Shown: piece by piece, positions 1 to 5,349 of the stretch
Position numbering within the stretch: position 1 is the stretch's first letter
Layout of the letters: each line of letters opens with the position of its first letter
Assembly: GCA_030538175.1 (NCBI GenBank)
Contig: JAUNUL010000211.1
Span: forward strand, 1-5,349
Source of the DNA: Propionibacteriaceae bacterium
Lineage (GTDB): Bacteria > Actinomycetota > Actinomycetes > Propionibacteriales > Propionibacteriaceae
DNA length: 5,349 bases
Direction: 5' to 3'
The notes under the pieces: model-generated
The model's input: the letters and a program-made list of their open reading frames with translations, nothing else
Told to the model about the DNA's origin: nothing
Database searches by the model: none
Made by a program: the position numbers and the translations under genes

Positions 1-1676
1 AAGTCGGGCATCTCGAACCAGTCGACCTCGAAGTGCGACTGCTGGATGATGCCGTACACGTCGAAGACGCCGTGCTGCTCCCAGCCCTTCGGCGTGTAGG
101 TCGCGACCGGTGACTCGTCCGAGGCCAGATAGTCCATCAGCTGGACGAACTTCGACCCGCTCGTCCGCGGATCGACGACATCGGCGAAGGCATAGAGACG
201 CCAGCGGCCGTCGGCCTTGTGCTGGTGGCCGAGGTGGACACGCTTGCCGTCACCCATGCAGATGACTTCCTGGGACTTGAACCGACGCCCGGGCGGATAG
301 CCCTTGGCGAGATGCAGATAGGTGTCGTCACCGGTGAGCAGACTCGGGGTGTAGTGCGTCGCGAGCCCCGCGGTGAACTCACCGTTCTTCACGAACTGGC
401 GCTCGACCTCGGCGAAGGCGGCCTGGACGGCCTTCTCATCGCTGGAGTCGACGCGACCGGCGCCACCGATGGCCTGGGACCAGCGGGTGTCCATGTCGAT
501 CAGGTCCTGGGCGATGACCTTGCGCTCGGCCGAATAGGTGTCGAGCAGGCTCTCCGGGCTGCGGCCCTGCAGCACCGCAGCCAGCTTCCAGCCCAGGTTG
601 AAGGTGTCCTGCATGGACACGTTCATGCCCTGACCGGCCTTGGCGGTGTGAGTGTGGCAAGCGTCGCCGGCGATGAAGACCTGCGGCCCGCGCTGGCCGA
701 TCTCCGCCTCGTCGACGTCATCGAACTTGTCGGTGACGCGGTGGCCGACGCGATAGACCGAGAACCACGCGACCTCCTTGACGTCCATGGAGAACTGCGA
801 AAGGACGCTGTTGGCCTTGGCGAGGACCTCGTCCTCGGTCAGCCAGGCATCGGCCGCGATCTCGCCCATATCGACGTAGAGGCGGAAGAGGTGGCCACCC
901 TCGCGGGGGATGAGCAGGATGTTGCCGCCGTCACCGGACTGGATGGTGCACTTGAACCGGATCTCGGGAAAGTCGGTGACCGCGAGGAGGTCCATGACAC
1001 CCCACGCCTTGTCGGCGCCGTAACCCTGAGCGACCCGACCGATCGATTCGCGGACGATCGAGTGGGCGCCGTCGCAGCCGACCACATACTTCGCCTTGAC
1101 GACCTTCTCGCCGTCCGGGGTGCTGAGCGTGACCGCGGCGAGGCCGTCGTCGGTCTGTTTCGGCGGCACCATGCTGACGAGCTCATGCGAATAGTCGACC
1201 TTGAGGCGGCTCGGGGAGCCGTCCATGAACTCCAGCAGGAAGTCGAGCAGGCGGGCCTGGTTGACGATCACGTGCGGGAACTCCGACAGCCCGTCGCGAA
1301 CGTCCTGAACGCGGCCGAAGCGCTTGATGTTGCTGGGGTCGGCGGGATCCGGGCCCCAGAAGTGGGTCTCGTTCACCCAATACGCCTCATCGGTCATCTT
1401 GTCCGCGAGACCGAACGCCTCGAAGGTCTCGACGGTGCGGCAGTTGACGCCGTCGGCGCGGCCGACCGGGAGCGGCCCATCGGCCTTCTCCACGACACGA
1501 GTGTTGATCTCGGGGAACTCCGAGAGCTGGGCGGCAAGCAGCAGGCCTGCGGGACCGGTGCCGATGATGAGGACGTCGACCTCGTCGGGCAGTGGACCCT
1601 GTTCGTCGGAGCGGCCCTCGGCAGCCTTGCGGATTCGGGGATCGCCCTTGACGTAACCGTCCTGGAAATACTGCAT
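1..1676 (-). CDS. FAD-dependent aromatic hydroxylase, 3-hydroxybenzoate 4-monooxygenase / phenol 2-monooxygenase family (3' end cut by window)
   Basis: Predicted NAD(P)H- and FAD-dependent monooxygenase that adds a ring hydroxyl to a phenolic substrate in the cytoplasm; if it is a true MobA it converts 3-hydroxybenzoate to protocatechuate. The frame is open from ATG at 1676 to the window edge, giving 558 residues, against about 640 for MobA from memory, so the end of the C-terminal thioredoxin-like domain is missing. Visible motifs: FAD dinucleotide fold GTGPAG (39-44), RADGVNCRT (73-81), CDGAHSIVRE (201-210), and the GD motif GDACHTHTAKAGQGMN (337-352). Stretches such as AWGVMDLLAVTDFPE, IPREGGHL, HYTPSLLTG and KADGRWRLYAFA match remembered Comamonas MobA almost word for word. 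D75, H135, K242 and Y267 fall where MobA has its proposed substrate-site residues D75, H135, K247 and Y271. The start is supported by AGAGGG 8 bases upstream. An oddity is A345, where relatives usually have proline. Family is secure; the exact substrate is inferred. Confidence 0.9.
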   Translation of the reverse strand, partial: MQYFQDGYVKGDPRIRKAAEGRSDEQGPLPDEVDVLIIGTGPAGLLLAAQLSEFPEINTRVVEKADGPLPVGRADGVNCRTVETFEAFGLADKMTDEAYWVNETHFWGPDPADPSNIKRFGRVQDVRDGLSEFPHVIVNQARLLDFLLEFMDGSPSRLKVDYSHELVSMVPPKQTDDGLAAVTLSTPDGEKVVKAKYVVGCDGAHSIVRESIGRVAQGYGADKAWGVMDLLAVTDFPEIRFKCTIQSGDGGNILLIPREGGHLFRLYVDMGEIAADAWLTEDEVLAKANSVLSQFSMDVKEVAWFSVYRVGHRVTDKFDDVDEAEIGQRGPQVFIAGDACHTHTAKAGQGMNVSMQDTFNLGWKLAAVLQGRSPESLLDTYSAERKVIAQDLIDMDTRWSQAIGGAGRVDSSDEKAVQAAFAEVERQFVKNGEFTAGLATHYTPSLLTGDDTYLHLAKGYPPGRRFKSQEVICMGDGKRVHLGHQHKADGRWRLYAFADVVDPRTSGSKFVQLMDYLASDESPVATYTPKGWEQHGVFDVYGIIQQSHFEVDWFEMPD

Positions 1677-1684
1677 GCGGTTTT

Positions 1685-1690
1685 CCCTCT
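1685..1690 (-). promoter_or_regulatory. Ribosome binding site of the aromatic hydroxylase gene
   Basis: Read on the minus strand the sequence is AGAGGG, followed by 8 bases (AAAACCGC) and the ATG at 1676. This purine-rich match to the anti-Shine-Dalgarno sequence, together with the homology beginning at MQYFQDGYVKGDP, fixes the start. It shows this mRNA has a leader, unlike the divergent gene. Confidence 0.7.
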
Positions 1691-1720
1691 CAACATTGAG
1701 ATCGTGGCGCAGCCGAAGTC

Positions 1721-1801
1721 GGCCTACGCCGCAGTGTGCCCCACCATCGTTGCGAGCGGAGCCCGCCAACGCAATGGGTCCCCCGCCAAAACGCGTAGGC
1801 C
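1721..1801. repeat. Nested inverted repeats in the divergent intergenic region, possible operator
   Basis: A perfect 9-bp inverted repeat, GGCCTACGC at 1721-1729 and GCGTAGGCC at 1793-1801, is centred on position 1761. Inside it are two shorter dyads with almost the same centre: TTGCG (1750-1754) with CGCAA (1770-1774), and GCGG (1756-1759) with CCGC (1763-1766). The inner pair could fold as a small stem with an asymmetric internal loop. The arrangement lies between two divergent genes, where a shared regulator would be expected to bind. No regulator gene is in the window and no known operator consensus was recognised; part of the pattern could be chance in GC-rich DNA. Confidence 0.35.
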
Positions 1802-1812
1802 TGTGCTGTGGG

Positions 1813-1846
1813 GTGCCACAAGGCGCGCGGGATCTAGGCTGACGCC
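1813..1846 (+). promoter_or_regulatory. Probable leaderless promoter of the luciferase-like monooxygenase gene
   Basis: TAGGCT at 1835-1840 fits the actinobacterial -10 pattern TANNNT. It ends 6 bases before the A of the ATG at 1847, so transcription would begin at or next to the start codon. A weak -35 candidate, GTGCCA (1813-1818, 4 of 6 to TTGACA), lies 16 bases upstream of the -10. No Shine-Dalgarno sequence is seen before the ATG, which fits a leaderless mRNA. A small dyad TGTGG-GGTG-CCACA (1807-1820) overlaps the -35 region and could be a regulator site. Confidence 0.55.
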
Positions 1847-2851
1847 ATGTCGGTGAACGTGGGCCTCTATCTGACCAACCAGTTCCAGCCTGGCGGGGAT
1901 GCGGCAGCTGCACTGGCGGGTCAGCTGGCGATGGTGGCCGAGGCGCGAGCCGGCGGCTGGGACGCGATCTTCGCGGGACATCACTATCTGGGTGAGGAAT
2001 TGGCCCATTTCCAGCCGCTGCCGATGCTGGCCCGCGTCGCAGCGGAAGCGGATGGCATGGCGATCGGCACGGGCATCTGGCTGCTGGCCCTGCACAACCC
2101 CGTGGACACGGCGGAGGCGATGGCGACGCTGGATGTGATCACCGGTGGTCGCCTGATTTTCGGGGTCGGACTGGGATACCGCGATGTGGAATATGCCGCC
2201 TTCGGCATCGGCAAACGTCGGATCGGGCGGTTCGAGGAGAACCTCGCCATCATTCGCCGATTGTGGGCCGGGGAGACGGTCGCCGCCGACCTGCCGTGGT
2301 GCCGGTTGACGGGTGCCCAGCTGAGCCTGCGACCCATGCAGACACCGAGGCCGCCGATCTGGATGGCCGCCAACAGCGACAGCGCAGTGCAACGGGCGGC
2401 CCGGATTGCCGATGCGTGGATGATCAATCCTCATGCGACCTTGGAGACGATCACACGTCAGCTTGGGCTCTATCGTGCCGCTCACACCGAGGCGGGTGGT
2501 TCCGCGCCTGCCGCGTTGCCGCTGATGCGGGAGATCTTCTGCGGCCCTGATCGGGATATGGCGCTGCGTCGGGCGGCACCGTTCCTGGCCGCGAAATACC
2601 AGACGTACGCCGCCTGGGGCCAAGACAAGGTGATGCCGGAGCGGGACGCCTTCGATGCGGCGTACGCGGACCTGGCGGACCAGCGCTTCATCGTCGGCTC
2701 CCCCGCCGATTGCCTGGCTGCGCTGCGGCCGTGGTTGGATCTCGGGGTGACCGACCTGGTGCTGCGTACGCACTGGGCGGGGATGCCGACCGAGCACGCC
2801 CTGGAGTCCATCCGGCTGCTCTCCAGCGAAGTTCTGCCAGCGCTACCGTGA
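1847..2851 (+). CDS. Luciferase-like (LLM class) flavin-dependent monooxygenase
   Basis: Predicted cytoplasmic TIM-barrel oxidoreductase of the bacterial luciferase superfamily (PF00296), using reduced flavin (FMN or F420, not decidable here) to oxidise an unidentified substrate. The 334 residues are a normal length for a complete member. Family signs in order: strand GLYLTNQF (6-13); GWDAIFAGHHYLG (37-49), whose H45 lines up with the active-site histidine of LuxA; LDVITGGRLIFGVGLGYRD (95-113), the most characteristic segment; GRFEENLAIIRRLW (127-140); and PRPPIWMAANSDSA (167-180). A C-terminal stretch FIVGSPADCLAAL (281-293) matches the usual ending, where family members read VGSPE-type motifs. 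There is no signal peptide. The ATG is chosen because the first barrel strand follows at once and a -10 box sits directly upstream. It is divergent from the aromatic hydroxylase, so a role in breakdown of an aromatic or related compound is possible but only inferred from position. Confidence 0.88.
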   Translation: MSVNVGLYLTNQFQPGGDAAAALAGQLAMVAEARAGGWDAIFAGHHYLGEELAHFQPLPMLARVAAEADGMAIGTGIWLLALHNPVDTAEAMATLDVITGGRLIFGVGLGYRDVEYAAFGIGKRRIGRFEENLAIIRRLWAGETVAADLPWCRLTGAQLSLRPMQTPRPPIWMAANSDSAVQRAARIADAWMINPHATLETITRQLGLYRAAHTEAGGSAPAALPLMREIFCGPDRDMALRRAAPFLAAKYQTYAAWGQDKVMPERDAFDAAYADLADQRFIVGSPADCLAALRPWLDLGVTDLVLRTHWAGMPTEHALESIRLLSSEVLPALP

Positions 2852-2863
2852 CCTGATTCCACG

Positions 2864-2872
2864 GGGTAATGT
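2864..2872 (+). promoter_or_regulatory. Candidate -10 element upstream of the three-gene set
   Basis: GGGTAA at 2864-2869 resembles the -10 box of SigB/SigF-type stress promoters (GGGTAT or GGGTAA); the overlapping TAATGT (2867-2872) also fits the housekeeping TANNNT pattern. Transcription would start near 2876-2880, giving a leader of about 55-60 bases before the ATG at 2935. No GTTT -35 box was found at 15-17 bases upstream, so the stress-sigma reading is weak. It lies in the only gap (2852-2934) that could hold a promoter for the three genes. Confidence 0.3.
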
Positions 2873-2921
2873 CGACATATCCTGTTTCGACAATGCCGTT
2901 GGAGCAGCCGCGACACCCATC

Positions 2922-2930
2922 GGGAGGGGG
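2922..2930 (+). promoter_or_regulatory. Strong ribosome binding site that decides the start of the Rho_N-like gene
   Basis: GGGAGGGGG lies with its GGAGGG core 6 bases before the ATG at 2935. The same reading frame is open from an earlier ATG at 2869, but that one has no comparable ribosome binding site and would add 22 residues without resemblance to the family, so 2935 is preferred. Confidence 0.75.
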
Positions 2931-2934
2931 CGCC

Positions 2935-3264
2935 ATGCCACAGCAGGGCTGGAGCGCCAAGCGTGAACGGCAATACGAACACATCAAGGACAGTGCACTC
3001 GAACGCGGCGAGGACGAGGACACCGCCAAGGAGATCGCCGCCCGCACCGTGAACAAGGAACGTGCCCGGGCGGGTGAGTCCGAGCAGGCCAGCCGCACGT
3101 CGACCGACGACATCTCGTCTGGCCGCCGGGGCGGGCTGCGCTCCCATGCGGGTGCCAAGGGCCGGACCAAGGACCAGCTCTATCAGGAAGCCAAGCGCAA
3201 GAACATCAAAGGCAGGTCGAAGATGACCAAAGCCGAACTGCTGGCGGCACTCGATGATCGGTGA
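2935..3264 (+). CDS. Small charged protein with C-terminal Rho_N-like motif
   Basis: A 109-residue cytoplasmic protein of a family widespread in actinobacteria and proteobacteria, often labelled 'Rho termination factor N-terminal domain-containing' or, on thin evidence, 'plasmid stabilization protein'. The N-terminal half carries the family signature GWSAKRERQYEHIKDS (5-20) and AKEIAARTVNKERARAGES (31-49), very rich in K, R, D and E and probably helical. A serine/glycine/arginine linker (51-75) follows. The last third, GRTKDQLYQEAKRKNIKG (76-93) then SKMTKAELLAAL (95-106), is the helix-turn-helix-like Rho_N/SAP-type motif, which in other proteins binds nucleic acid. The molecular role is unknown; nucleic-acid binding is inferred from the motif and basic charge. 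It is the first gene of a likely operon, and its stop overlaps the next start by 11 bp. Confidence 0.82.
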   Translation: MPQQGWSAKRERQYEHIKDSALERGEDEDTAKEIAARTVNKERARAGESEQASRTSTDDISSGRRGGLRSHAGAKGRTKDQLYQEAKRKNIKGRSKMTKAELLAALDDR

Positions 3265-4327
3265 CCCCGCCGGGTGGCTGCGACGCTATCGATCAACCGG
3301 TGCCGATTTGCCGTTTGGCGACCTGTTGGGGTGGCACGGGGTGTCGATGGAGGGCTATTTCTGGCGCCTGACCGATCCGTCCACCGGACGCGTGGTGATC
3401 GCCCTCGTCGGCGTCAACACCCCGCAGCAGGGGCCCGCCTGGGCGACGGTCGGCATCGCCGCCGAACCCTGGGGCGCCCTCGACACCGCCGAGCTCCCTG
3501 ATGCCGTCGCGGATCCCCGGCGACTCAGCGTCCGGGTCGGCAGCCATGTCCTGGCTCGGGAAGATCAGGTCAGGGTCCAGGTCGGTTCGTCCGCCGTGGA
3601 TGTCACGATCGATCAACCACGACCGTGGCCGCACCGGCTGTTCGGCGGCTCGAGCATCTTCCAGACCGTCCCCGGCTTGAATCAGTACTGGCACCCATGG
3701 CTGTTGGGCGGGCGTGCGACCGGGACCGTGCTGGTCGACGGTGAGCAGGTCCGTGTGGATGGCTGGCAGGTGTACGCCGAGAAGAACTGGGGCCGCGGCG
3801 GGTTCCCGGAGGCCTGGTGGTGGGGTCAAGCCCAGGGGTTCACTGATGCGAACGTCTGCGTGGCGTTCGCCGGTGGCCGGATCACGGCCGGTCCCACCAT
3901 CGCCGGCCGACGTTGGGCCACCGAGGTGACAGCAGTCGTTGTCGCGCTGCCGGATGGGCGGGTCATCAGGCTCGGCGATCCCGTTGTTACCCCTGTGCAC
4001 ACCACGGCCCGCGTGGGCTCCTGGACCATGCGGGGGCGATCCCGCCGGTGGTCGATCGAGATCGATGCCGATGATGATCCTGACTCGGCGTTCGTGCTGC
4101 CGGTGCCGTTGGTGGAAGAGCGACGCAACACCCCGGGCGACCTCGAACACCTGGCGGGTCATCTCCACGTGGTGGTGCGAGAGCACGGCCGCGTGCTGTG
4201 GCGTGGTGACACGGAGCTTGCTGCCCTCGAAATCGGTGGGCGGGCCCTGGCGGAGGCCGAGCTGGCGCGGCGGGAAGGAGATCCACGACCACACAGACCG
4301 AAGGACCGGACAGACCACGAAGCCTGA
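3254..4327 (+). CDS. Tocopherol cyclase family protein (VTE1-like), substrate unknown
   Basis: In plants and cyanobacteria this family (PF14249) closes the chromanol ring of tocopherol from a prenylated hydroquinone. At 357 residues it is close to the roughly 360-residue cyanobacterial enzyme (Slr1737), so it appears complete. Signature segments: WHGVSMEGYFWRL (27-39), matching the cyanobacterial FEGWYVRL region; NQYWHPWLLGG (143-153); YAEKNWGRGGFPEAWWWGQ (174-192), the family hallmark YAEKNWG-FP-W-W-Q; and near the end GDTELAALEIGG (318-329), matching GETDTAGLEVGG. It is rich in tryptophan and predicted beta strands, as expected of the paired lipocalin-like fold. No signal peptide or membrane segment is seen. 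The ATG overlaps the upstream gene by 11 bp and has no clear ribosome binding site, suggesting translational coupling. Tocopherol synthesis is not known in non-photosynthetic actinobacteria, so a different quinol or terpenoid substrate, or a non-enzymatic role, is likely. Family assignment is firm; function is not. Confidence 0.85.
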   Translation: MIGDPAGWLRRYRSTGADLPFGDLLGWHGVSMEGYFWRLTDPSTGRVVIALVGVNTPQQGPAWATVGIAAEPWGALDTAELPDAVADPRRLSVRVGSHVLAREDQVRVQVGSSAVDVTIDQPRPWPHRLFGGSSIFQTVPGLNQYWHPWLLGGRATGTVLVDGEQVRVDGWQVYAEKNWGRGGFPEAWWWGQAQGFTDANVCVAFAGGRITAGPTIAGRRWATEVTAVVVALPDGRVIRLGDPVVTPVHTTARVGSWTMRGRSRRWSIEIDADDDPDSAFVLPVPLVEERRNTPGDLEHLAGHLHVVVREHGRVLWRGDTELAALEIGGRALAEAELARREGDPRPHRPKDRTDHEA

Positions 4328-4340
4328 GCAAGACCGATTG

Positions 4341-4346
4341 AAGGGA
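4341..4346 (+). promoter_or_regulatory. Ribosome binding site of the dehydrogenase gene
   Basis: AAGGGA lies 7 bases before the ATG at 4354, in the 26-base gap after the tocopherol-cyclase-like gene. The gap is too short for a usual terminator plus promoter, supporting cotranscription. Confidence 0.6.
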
Positions 4347-4353
4347 CGATCCC

Positions 4354-5259
4354 ATGACGGACCACCAGAAGGTCGACCGAGATGCCGCCGCCATGGTCAA
4401 TGACCAGGGCGGCTTCCCGGAACAGGAACAGCAACCACCGGGTTTGACGGACGACATGACACCCGTCCCCGACCACGGCGAGACATCGTGGGTGGGCCAC
4501 GATCGACTGCAGGGGCTGCGGGCCCTGATCACCGGCGGCGATTCCGGAATCGGCCGCGCGGTCGCGATCGCTTACGCCCGAGAGGGCTGCGATGTCGCGA
4601 TCAACTATCTGCCCGACGAGCAGGCCGATGCCGAGGAAACCCAGCGGTGGGTGGAGGAAGCCGGCAGGAAGTGCGTTCTCGTGCCCGCGGACCTCACCGA
4701 TGAGGACGCAGCTCGGGGCATGGTGCACGATGCCGTCGGCCAACTGGGCGGTCTGGACATCCTCGTGAACAACGCAGGCTTCCAATGGGCCCGCCGCGAG
4801 GAGGGCTTGGCCAGCGTGCGCACCGATGAGATGGACCGGGTGTTCAAGACCAACCTCTATGCGCTGCTGTGGGTCACCCAGGAAGCCATGCCCCATCTCC
4901 AACGTGGCGCCAGCATCATCAACGTCAGTTCGATCCAGGCCTATGACCCCTCGGTCTCCCTGATCGACTATGCATCCACCAAAGCTGCGATCAACAACAT
5001 CACGGTCAATCTGGCAGCGGAGCTCGGGCCCAAGGGTGTGCGCGTCAACGCCGTTGCCCCCGGCCCGATCTGGACACCCCTGCAACCGGCGACCAAGGGT
5101 GCGGACAGCATGCCCGGCTTCGGCGGTGACACACCTCTGGGCCGAGCTGGTCAGCCAGCCGAACTCGCCGGAGCCTTCGTCTTCCTGGCGAGCCCACGGG
5201 AGGCGTCTTATGTCAGCAGCACGGTGGTCGGCGTGACCGGCGGCAGGCCGGTCTTCTGA
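4354..5259 (+). CDS. Short-chain dehydrogenase/reductase, YghA / general stress protein 39 type
   Basis: A 301-residue NAD(P)-dependent oxidoreductase with a Rossmann fold, cytoplasmic. It has the roughly 50-residue N-terminal extension typical of the subgroup that includes E. coli YghA and B. subtilis GSP39 (YdaD), with the conserved PVPDHGETSWVGHDRLQG (37-54). The core shows the cofactor motif TGGDSGIG (60-67), the adenine-ring aspartate in ADLTDE (112-117), NNAG (139-142), and the catalytic set N167, S193, Y206 and K210 (YASTK). PGPIWTPL (236-243) and the ending VTGGRPVF (294-301) complete the fold, so all catalytic residues are present. YghA reduces aldehydes, and Bacillus members belong to the SigB general stress regulon; the substrate here is unknown. 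It is the third gene of the probable operon. A reductase beside a tocopherol-cyclase homologue might handle an aldehyde or quinone, but this is inference. Confidence 0.9.
   Translation: MTDHQKVDRDAAAMVNDQGGFPEQEQQPPGLTDDMTPVPDHGETSWVGHDRLQGLRALITGGDSGIGRAVAIAYAREGCDVAINYLPDEQADAEETQRWVEEAGRKCVLVPADLTDEDAARGMVHDAVGQLGGLDILVNNAGFQWARREEGLASVRTDEMDRVFKTNLYALLWVTQEAMPHLQRGASIINVSSIQAYDPSVSLIDYASTKAAINNITVNLAAELGPKGVRVNAVAPGPIWTPLQPATKGADSMPGFGGDTPLGRAGQPAELAGAFVFLASPREASYVSSTVVGVTGGRPVF
5235..5257 (+). terminator. Possible intrinsic terminator overlapping the end of the dehydrogenase gene
   Basis: A perfect 7-bp GC-rich stem, GACCGGC (5235-5241) with GCCGGTC (5247-5253), has a 5-base loop GGCAG and is followed by TTCT. 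It ends 3 bases before the stop codon. The short T run is weak, but actinobacterial terminators often lack a long one. Because it encodes the conserved VTGGRPV tail, the stem may be a by-product of codon choice. Confidence 0.35.
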
Positions 5260-5296
5260 GGCTCAGCTTCGACCGAATCCTTCCCGAGCGAGTGGG
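5260..5296. other. Short intergenic gap after the dehydrogenase gene
   Basis: No ribosome binding site, promoter, RNA gene or convincing hairpin was seen here. If the following minus-strand end is real, this is a convergent gap. Confidence 0.4.
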
Positions 5297-5349
5297 TCAG
5301 GTGCCACAGAAGGTCTGGAAGCCCTGTCCCCCGTTCGGGTCCGGTTCGG
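5297..5349 (-). CDS. Possible C-terminal end of a convergent gene (partial)
   Basis: On the minus strand one frame reads EPDPNGGQGFQTFCGT and then stops at TGA (5299-5297). The residue mix looks like a natural protein tail, and a convergent gene would fit the layout, but 17 codons are too few to name a family. A second minus frame is also open across this stretch and on into the dehydrogenase gene, so the assignment is tentative. Confidence 0.3.
   Translation of the reverse strand, partial: EPDPNGGQGFQTFCGT

Noticed and set aside
219..1856. Long plus-strand reading frame of 545 codons opposite the aromatic hydroxylase gene
   Set aside because: It is antisense to a gene with clear, continuous homology and motifs; the composition (rich in A, V, L, D, G without a family pattern) is that of a GC-rich shadow frame, and it has no convincing ribosome binding site.
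1724..2797. 357-codon minus-strand frame opposite the luciferase-like gene
   Set aside because: Rich in R, H, P and Q with no recognisable domain; antisense shadow of a confidently identified gene.
2844..2868. Terminator after the luciferase-like gene (CCGTG at 2846-2850 pairing with CACGG at 2860-2864)
   Set aside because: Only a 5-bp stem with a 9-base loop, overlapping the stop codon, and no T run; too weak to call.
2872..2890. LexA (SOS) box suggested by TCGA-ATAT-TCGA pattern
   Set aside because: The two TCGA ends are 15 bases apart rather than 12, and the inner bases do not match TCGAAC-N4-GTTCGA.
2869..2934. Upstream ATG giving a 22-residue longer Rho_N-like protein
   Set aside because: No good ribosome binding site, the extra residues do not look like the family, and the ATG overlaps the candidate -10 element; the ATG at 2935 has a strong ribosome binding site.
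3293..4318. 341-codon minus-strand frame opposite the tocopherol-cyclase-like gene
   Set aside because: No family motifs, and the plus-strand frame carries the YAEKNWG signature; antisense shadow.
4159..5085. 308-codon minus-strand frame opposite the dehydrogenase gene
   Set aside because: Antisense to a complete short-chain dehydrogenase with all catalytic residues; no independent support.

Overview
The window looks like chromosomal DNA of a high-GC Gram-positive bacterium (Actinomycetota). Evidence: GC-rich codon use with mostly G/C third positions, long spurious antisense reading frames typical of such genomes, a TANNNT-type -10 box placed exactly for a leaderless mRNA, and protein families common in actinobacteria. 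Genus cannot be told from the sequence. No tRNA, rRNA, CRISPR array, insertion sequence or phage gene was seen.

Left part (1-1676, minus strand): the first 558 codons of a group A flavoprotein aromatic hydroxylase that closely resembles 3-hydroxybenzoate 4-monooxygenase (MobA) and phenol 2-monooxygenase. Its 3' end lies beyond the left edge. It is divergent from a luciferase-like flavin-dependent monooxygenase (1847-2851, plus strand). The 170-bp gap between them holds a ribosome binding site for the hydroxylase, a probable leaderless promoter for the luciferase-like gene, and a nested set of inverted repeats that could be a shared operator.

Right part (2935-5259, plus strand): a tight three-gene set. 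It comprises a small charged protein with a C-terminal Rho_N-like helical motif (2935-3264), a full-length tocopherol-cyclase-family protein overlapping it by 11 bp (3254-4327), and, 26 bp later, a short-chain dehydrogenase of the YghA/GSP39 type (4354-5259). Spacing suggests one transcript. Relatives of the first and third genes are often linked to general stress, and a GGGTAA element lies upstream, so a stress operon is a reasonable but unproven idea. The tocopherol-cyclase homologue is the most unusual member, because non-photosynthetic actinobacteria are not known to make tocopherol and its substrate is unknown.

Right edge (5260-5349): a short non-coding stretch after a GC-rich hairpin at the end of the dehydrogenase gene, then possibly the last 17 codons of a convergent minus-strand gene.
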